A stretch of 64,000 nt of DNA from Catellatospora sp. TT07R-123 (GTDB taxonomy: Bacteria > Actinomycetota > Actinomycetes > Mycobacteriales > Micromonosporaceae): positions 1,240,001 through 1,304,000 of the forward strand of contig NZ_BNEM01000002.1 in the NCBI RefSeq assembly GCF_018327705.1, written 5' to 3'. Shown in pieces: positions 60,257-64,000 of this stretch; position 1 is the first letter of the stretch; every line of letters begins with the position of its first letter. Below the pieces are notes generated by a model, which worked only from the letters and a program-made list of their open reading frames with translations, was not told where the DNA came from and did no database searches. Position numbers and translations under genes: made by a program.

Positions 60257-61468
60257 CTATCCGCCTCCGGCCCCTTCGACCGGTAGGCAGGCTTCGATGA
60301 CGTCGGCGGCGCGCACGGCGCCCCCGGCCGTCAGCAGGTGTGCGCGCATCGCGGCGATCCCGGCCGCCACCTGCGGATCCACCGCGACCCGGGCGACGGT
60401 GGCGCGCAGCAGCTCAGGGGTCAGGGCGTGCACGTCGAGCACAGCCCCGATGCCGGTGTCGGCGACGCGGGCGGCGTTGACGTCCTGTTCGAGGGTGCGG
60501 GCGATGGCCACCTGTGGCACGCCCGCCTGCACGCCCTCCATCAGCCCTCCCATACCCGCGTGGGAGACGAACACCTTGGCGTGCTCCAGCACCGCCAGCT
60601 GCGGCACCGAGGCGACCACGGACACGTTGGCCGGGGCGGGGCCGAGGTCGGCCGGGTCGAGCCGCTTTCCGATCGGCAGCACCACGTGCCAGTCCGTGCC
60701 CGCGAACGCCTCGAACACCAGCCGGTAGAAGTCGGGCCAGCGGTTGTTGAGGGTGCCCAGCGACACCAGCGCCACCGGCGATCCGTCGGCGGGCGGCTGC
60801 CACAGCCCGTCCCCGGCGCGCGGGACGGTGCACGGGCCGACGAAGCTGTACGCGTCGCCGAAACTGTCCCCGGCGAACTGGAACTCGCGGGGGAAGAAGG
60901 CCAGGTGGTGGGCGACCTGAGGGCTGAGGAACAGCTGCGGGCCGTGCCCGCCCAGGCCCCGCTCGGCCAGGAACTTGTCGGCGCGTACGGCGAACTCGGC
61001 CAGCGTCGGATGGGTGCCGTCGATGTGGACGACCTCGCCGATGGACCACTGCGGCGCCGACACCATCATCGGCCACAGCTGGATCGACGGGACGCCGTGC
61101 GCCAGCGCCAGCAGGTGGCCCGCGAACGCGATCCGGTCGAACAGCACCAGGTCCGGCGGGTCGGCGGCGAAGGCGGGCTCCAGTTGCGGCAGCGTCGCCT
61201 CGGCCTCGGTGAGGAAGTTGAGCATGCTGCGCCCGACGTGCTCCTCGCGGGCCGGAGCGCGCAGGTCCGGGTCGGTGTCGCCGGGCCGGGTCGACCGGTA
61301 CGGCACCACCCGCGCCCCCGCCGCGCGCACGTACGCCTCGCGGTCGGGGGTCGCGGTGTAGCTGACCAGGTGCCCGCGCCGGACCAGTTCCCTGACCACC
61401 CCAAGCGTCGGGAACAGATGGCCCAGCGCGGGCACGTTGAAGAAGGCGATGTGCCGCCGTCCGGTCAC
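60257..61468 (-). CDS. GT1-family glycosyltransferase (macrolide-glycosyltransferase-like)
   Basis: A 403-residue glycosyltransferase of the MGT/UGT (GT1, GT-B fold) type. The N-terminal acceptor domain starts RHIAFFNVPALGHLFPTLGV (with the HxxP/HLFP motif), and the C-terminal donor domain has PVALVSLGTLNNRWPDFYRL and the nucleotide-sugar signature VFVSHAGMGGLMEGVQAGVP, plus QLAVLEHAKVFVSHAG. It would glycosylate the nonribosomal product, either a final step or a self-protection step as in macrolide producers. GTG start overlaps the C-domain gene stop by GTGA. A longer upstream frame is not used. Confidence 0.9.
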   Translation of the reverse strand: MTGRRHIAFFNVPALGHLFPTLGVVRELVRRGHLVSYTATPDREAYVRAAGARVVPYRSTRPGDTDPDLRAPAREEHVGRSMLNFLTEAEATLPQLEPAFAADPPDLVLFDRIAFAGHLLALAHGVPSIQLWPMMVSAPQWSIGEVVHIDGTHPTLAEFAVRADKFLAERGLGGHGPQLFLSPQVAHHLAFFPREFQFAGDSFGDAYSFVGPCTVPRAGDGLWQPPADGSPVALVSLGTLNNRWPDFYRLVFEAFAGTDWHVVLPIGKRLDPADLGPAPANVSVVASVPQLAVLEHAKVFVSHAGMGGLMEGVQAGVPQVAIARTLEQDVNAARVADTGIGAVLDVHALTPELLRATVARVAVDPQVAAGIAAMRAHLLTAGGAVRAADVIEACLPVEGAGGG

Positions 61469-62772
61469 CGGCCACCCCCGCCGAACACGGGTTGGTCGGC
61501 GTCGGCGGCCATCGCCCGCAGCACCGTGGCGAACTGCTCCGCCATGGCCGCCGCCGTCTCGGGCCGGAACAGTCCGGTGTCGTAGCGCAGCGTGATGTCC
61601 AGTCCGGACGGACCGCGCCAGGTGTCCAGCACCAGGTCGTGCAGGATCTGCGGGGCCCCGGCGCCGAACGGCCGCCAGTCCAGGCCGGGCTCGGCCGGGC
61701 CCGCGGTCTGGGTGTGCAGCGCGAAGATGACCTGGAAGACCTGGGTGCGCGACGGATCGCGGGGCGGGTCCACCGCGGCCACGACCTGCCCGAACGGCAC
61801 CGACTGGCGCCCCAGCCCGGCGATGGTCACCGCGCGGACCCGGGCCAGCAGCTGCGCGAAGGTCGGCGCGCCGGACAGGTCGGCGCGCAGCGCGATCATG
61901 TTGCCGAACAGGCCGACCGCGTCCTCGGTCTCCACCAGCAGCCGCCCGGACACGGGCGTGCCGACGCAGAGGTCGTCCTGCCCGGACCGCCGGGCCAGCA
62001 CCACCAGCAGCGCCGTCAGCAGCACCATGTACGGCGTGGCGCGCTGCGCGCGGGCCAGGCGGTCGACGGCGTCGGCGTGCACGGGGTCCAACCGCAGGTC
62101 GACCTGGTCGGCGCGGGTGCTCTTGACCGGCGGCCGCGGGAAGTCGCACGGCAGCTCCAGCACGGGCACCCCGGACAGCTGCTCCACCCAGTACGCCAGG
62201 TCGCCGCCGGCGGCCTCGGACAACTGCCAGGCGGCGAAGTCGGCGTAGCCGATGGGCGGGTCGGGCAGGGCGGCGCCCCGGTAGAGCGCGGCGACCTCAC
62301 GGGCGATCACCATCGCGGACTCGCCGTCGGCGAGCAGGTGGTGCACGGCCAGGCACCACACGTGGTCGTCGTCGGCCAGCCGGATCAGCACGGAGCGGAC
62401 CAGCCGCCCGCCGTCGAGGTCGAGCAGCGCGCCGGTGAGCTGCCCGACCAGTTCCTGGGCGCGCGCCTGCCCGTCGGGCGCGCCGGACAGGTCGGCCAGT
62501 TCCGTCCCGGTGCCGCCGGGCGGGGCGATGACCTGCGTCGGGCCGTCGGCGCCGAGGGCGAAGGTGGTGCGCAGCGCGTCATGGCGGTCGCACACGGCCG
62601 CGACCGCGGCGGTGAACGCGGGCACGTCCAGCGGCCCGGAGATGCGGTTGGCGACGGCCACGATGGGCGAGGCCGTGCCCGGGTACGCGGTGCACAGGTG
62701 CCACATCCGGCGCTGGAGCAGCGACAGGGGCGCGGTGGTGACGGCGTCGGCGCGACGTGGGATGACCTGCAT
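61465..62772 (-). CDS. Stand-alone NRPS condensation-domain protein
   Basis: A 435-residue free condensation domain: C1-like APLSLLQRRMWHLCTAYPGT, catalytic HHLLADG (144-150) with the second His and Asp intact, C4/C5-like ATPYMVLLTALLVVLARRSG and QDDLCVGTPVSGRLLVETED, then AVGLFGNMIALRADLSG and VPFGQVVAAVDPPRDPSRTQ. No A or PCP domain is attached. Such proteins catalyse amide or ester formation in trans, including release of a PCP-bound chain onto an amine or alcohol. Start ATG overlaps the P450 stop by one base (TGATG). Confidence 0.9.
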   Translation of the reverse strand: MQVIPRRADAVTTAPLSLLQRRMWHLCTAYPGTASPIVAVANRISGPLDVPAFTAAVAAVCDRHDALRTTFALGADGPTQVIAPPGGTGTELADLSGAPDGQARAQELVGQLTGALLDLDGGRLVRSVLIRLADDDHVWCLAVHHLLADGESAMVIAREVAALYRGAALPDPPIGYADFAAWQLSEAAGGDLAYWVEQLSGVPVLELPCDFPRPPVKSTRADQVDLRLDPVHADAVDRLARAQRATPYMVLLTALLVVLARRSGQDDLCVGTPVSGRLLVETEDAVGLFGNMIALRADLSGAPTFAQLLARVRAVTIAGLGRQSVPFGQVVAAVDPPRDPSRTQVFQVIFALHTQTAGPAEPGLDWRPFGAGAPQILHDLVLDTWRGPSGLDITLRYDTGLFRPETAAAMAEQFATVLRAMAADADQPVFGGGGR

Positions 62773-63992
62773 CAGTCCACCCGGATCGGCAGGTGGTCGT
62801 GGCCCCGGAACATGTACTGCGTCTGCGGCGCGGGCTGCCCGGCCAGGCGCAGCCCCGGCAGCCGCTCGAACAGGGCCGGGAAGGCGATGGCGCCCTCCAT
62901 CCGGGTCATGGTCGCGCCCAGGCAGTAGTGCCCGCCGAGGCTGAAGCTGAGGCTCGACCCGCCCGCCACGCGGTCGGGGTCGAAGGCGTCCGGGTTCGCG
63001 AAGTGGCGCGGGTCGCGGTTGGCGGCGCCGAGCAGCACCAGCAGCGTGTCCCCGGCGCGCACCGGGTGGCCGCCGACCTCGGTGTCGGCCACGGCGTAGC
63101 GGATGGTGAACTGCACCGGCGGCTCCAGGCGCAGGATCTCCTCCACGATCGCCGGGACCTGCTCGGGGCGGGTGGTGACGCGCTCGCGCAGGTGCGGGTG
63201 CTCCAGCAGCAGCCGCAGCCCGTTGCCGAACATGTGCGTGGTGGTGACGAACCCGGCGTTGTACGTCGTGATCAGGTTCGCGACCAGCTCGTCGAAGCTC
63301 AGCCGCCCCGGCGACTCGGTCTGGACCCGGACCAGCTCGCTGGCCAGGTCGTCGCGCGGGTCGTCGCGGCGGCGGCGCACCAGGTCGGTGAAGTACTCGG
63401 TCAGCTCGGCGGCGGCGACGTCGGCACGGGCCAGGTTCGACCACGTGTTGCCGTCGAGCTCGAAGATCGCACCGATGGCGGTCACCCGGGGGCGGCACCA
63501 GTCGCGGTCGGCCTCCGGCACCCCGAGCAGGTCGCCGACGATGCGGCTGGGCACGTCGTAGGCGAACTCGGCCATGAAGTCGAGCACGGCGCCGTCGGCC
63601 CCGGCCAGGGCCAGGTGCTCGACGCGGTCGTGGATGAGCTTGGTCATCTCGGGTTCGAGCGTGGCGATGCGGCGGGCGGTGAAGAACGAGGCGATGACGC
63701 GCCGCATCCGGGTGTGCTCGGGGCCGTCGCTGAAGAACAGGGAGTCGCGCAGCGTACGCAGGCACGCGTGCTCGCGCCAGCGGGGCCGGTTGCGGTCGAG
63801 GTAGTCGATGTCGATCTGCCGGAAGCCGCCGTCGCGCAGCACGTGGGCCACCGCGTCGTGGCCGTGCACGGCCAGCGCGTAGCCGTCACGGCGCGGGTTC
63901 ATGGGACTGGCGTCACCCGCGTCGTGCAATCGTGCATATATCCGGAATGGATCCAACCGGCCTTCCGGGCTGAGCAGTGCTTGCAACTCCAT
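62772..63992 (-). CDS. Cytochrome P450 associated with the NRPS genes
   Basis: A 406-residue bacterial class I P450. Haem-binding loop FSLGGHYCLG with C357; ExxR E285-x-x-R288 (VEEILRLEPP); I-helix TYNAGFVTTTH (244-253), where the usual acidic residue before the Thr pair is Val249. The N-terminus MELQALLSPEGRLDPFRIYA and PRRDGYALAVHGHDAVAHVL are typical. It probably hydroxylates or otherwise oxidises a PCP-bound amino acid or the free product. The atypical I-helix may indicate altered proton delivery, as in several P450s that act on carrier-bound substrates. ATG at 63992; the gene is complete but its upstream region is beyond the window. Confidence 0.92.
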   Translation of the reverse strand: MELQALLSPEGRLDPFRIYARLHDAGDASPMNPRRDGYALAVHGHDAVAHVLRDGGFRQIDIDYLDRNRPRWREHACLRTLRDSLFFSDGPEHTRMRRVIASFFTARRIATLEPEMTKLIHDRVEHLALAGADGAVLDFMAEFAYDVPSRIVGDLLGVPEADRDWCRPRVTAIGAIFELDGNTWSNLARADVAAAELTEYFTDLVRRRRDDPRDDLASELVRVQTESPGRLSFDELVANLITTYNAGFVTTTHMFGNGLRLLLEHPHLRERVTTRPEQVPAIVEEILRLEPPVQFTIRYAVADTEVGGHPVRAGDTLLVLLGAANRDPRHFANPDAFDPDRVAGGSSLSFSLGGHYCLGATMTRMEGAIAFPALFERLPGLRLAGQPAPQTQYMFRGHDHLPIRVD

Positions 63993-64000
63993 CGACGACC

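Noticed and set aside
55942-60300. 1452-codon open frame on the plus strand opposite the NRPS genes
   Set aside because: It is an antisense frame kept open by high GC3 of the NRPS genes; composition is Arg/Gly/Val-rich without any domain. The same applies to long frames at 12051-15191 (-), 2291-4531 (-) and 13397-16216 (+).
51691-63992. Calling the NRPS region a siderophore cluster
   Set aside because: The Fes-like esterase is suggestive, but no iron transporter, DHB/hydroxamate biosynthesis gene or IdeR/DmdR box was seen, and the glycosyltransferase and acyl-ligase starter point elsewhere.
1-64000. CRISPR arrays, insertion sequences, prophage or integrase genes
   Set aside because: No regularly spaced direct repeats, transposase motifs or phage structural genes were noticed on reading both strands.

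Overview
The window is chromosomal DNA from a high-G+C actinomycete. Strong GC3 bias, frequent GTG starts, Shine-Dalgarno sites of the GGAGG type, many secreted multi-domain hydrolases, SARP/LAL/STAND regulators and F420-type oxidoreductases fit a member of the Micromonosporaceae (Actinoplanes/Catellatospora/Micromonospora-like). The genus is an inference; no rRNA or other taxonomic marker is present. I saw no tRNA, rRNA, CRISPR array, transposase or phage gene.

Layout. (1) 1-5970 is a carbohydrate-uptake locus: the start of an ABC sugar permease, its substrate-binding lipoprotein, a divergent secreted GH16 beta-glucanase with three discoidin-type binding domains, and a LacI regulator. GAGCGCTC palindromes, the core of the CebR-type box, stand at the promoters of all three transcription units. 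(2) 6200-9330 holds a HAD phosphatase/EEP-nuclease pair, an APH-like kinase and a secreted stand-alone CBM2 protein. (3) 9350-26085 is rich in very large regulators (an XRE-STAND-TPR protein, a LAL-type LuxR protein, a SARP), with a 1326-residue protein of unknown function, secreted Calx-beta/CBM2-like proteins, an XRE/small CxxC protein pair and an orphan Imm53 immunity gene. (4) 26100-38700 carries an M4 metalloprotease, DUF3224, DUF952 and DUF6000 genes, membrane proteins, a GNAT enzyme, a PARG-type macrodomain protein, a lipoprotein hydrolase, a secreted phosphoesterase and an MFS/beta-propeller pair. (5) 38700-51700 has a FUSC transporter, two LLM flavin/F420 oxidoreductases, a membrane-anchored protein built of three cysteine-bracketed repeats with a cytoplasmic partner, a GH71/99-like secreted hydrolase, an ASCH protein, another APH-like kinase, and a NarL-type two-component system flanked by a shared DNA motif.

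(6) 51691-63992, all on the minus strand, is a compact nonribosomal peptide region that probably continues past the right edge. It encodes a cytochrome P450, a stand-alone condensation domain, a GT1 glycosyltransferase, a secreted SGNH hydrolase, an A-PCP-C starter protein whose adenylation domain looks like an acyl-CoA/acyl-AMP ligase, a C-A-PCP elongation protein, and an enterochelin-esterase-like hydrolase. Three C domains serve two A and two PCP domains and no thioesterase is visible, so the likely product is a small acylated, glycosylated and oxidised amino-acid derivative with an unusual assembly or release step.

Intergenic DNA is unusually informative. Many genes end at long, perfect inverted repeats without U-tracts (arms of about 10-26 bp). 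Two intergenic regions 24 kb apart carry the same pair of tandem 16-bp palindromes (ACACC-N6-GGTGT, centres 20 bp apart), which looks like the operator of an unlinked regulator.
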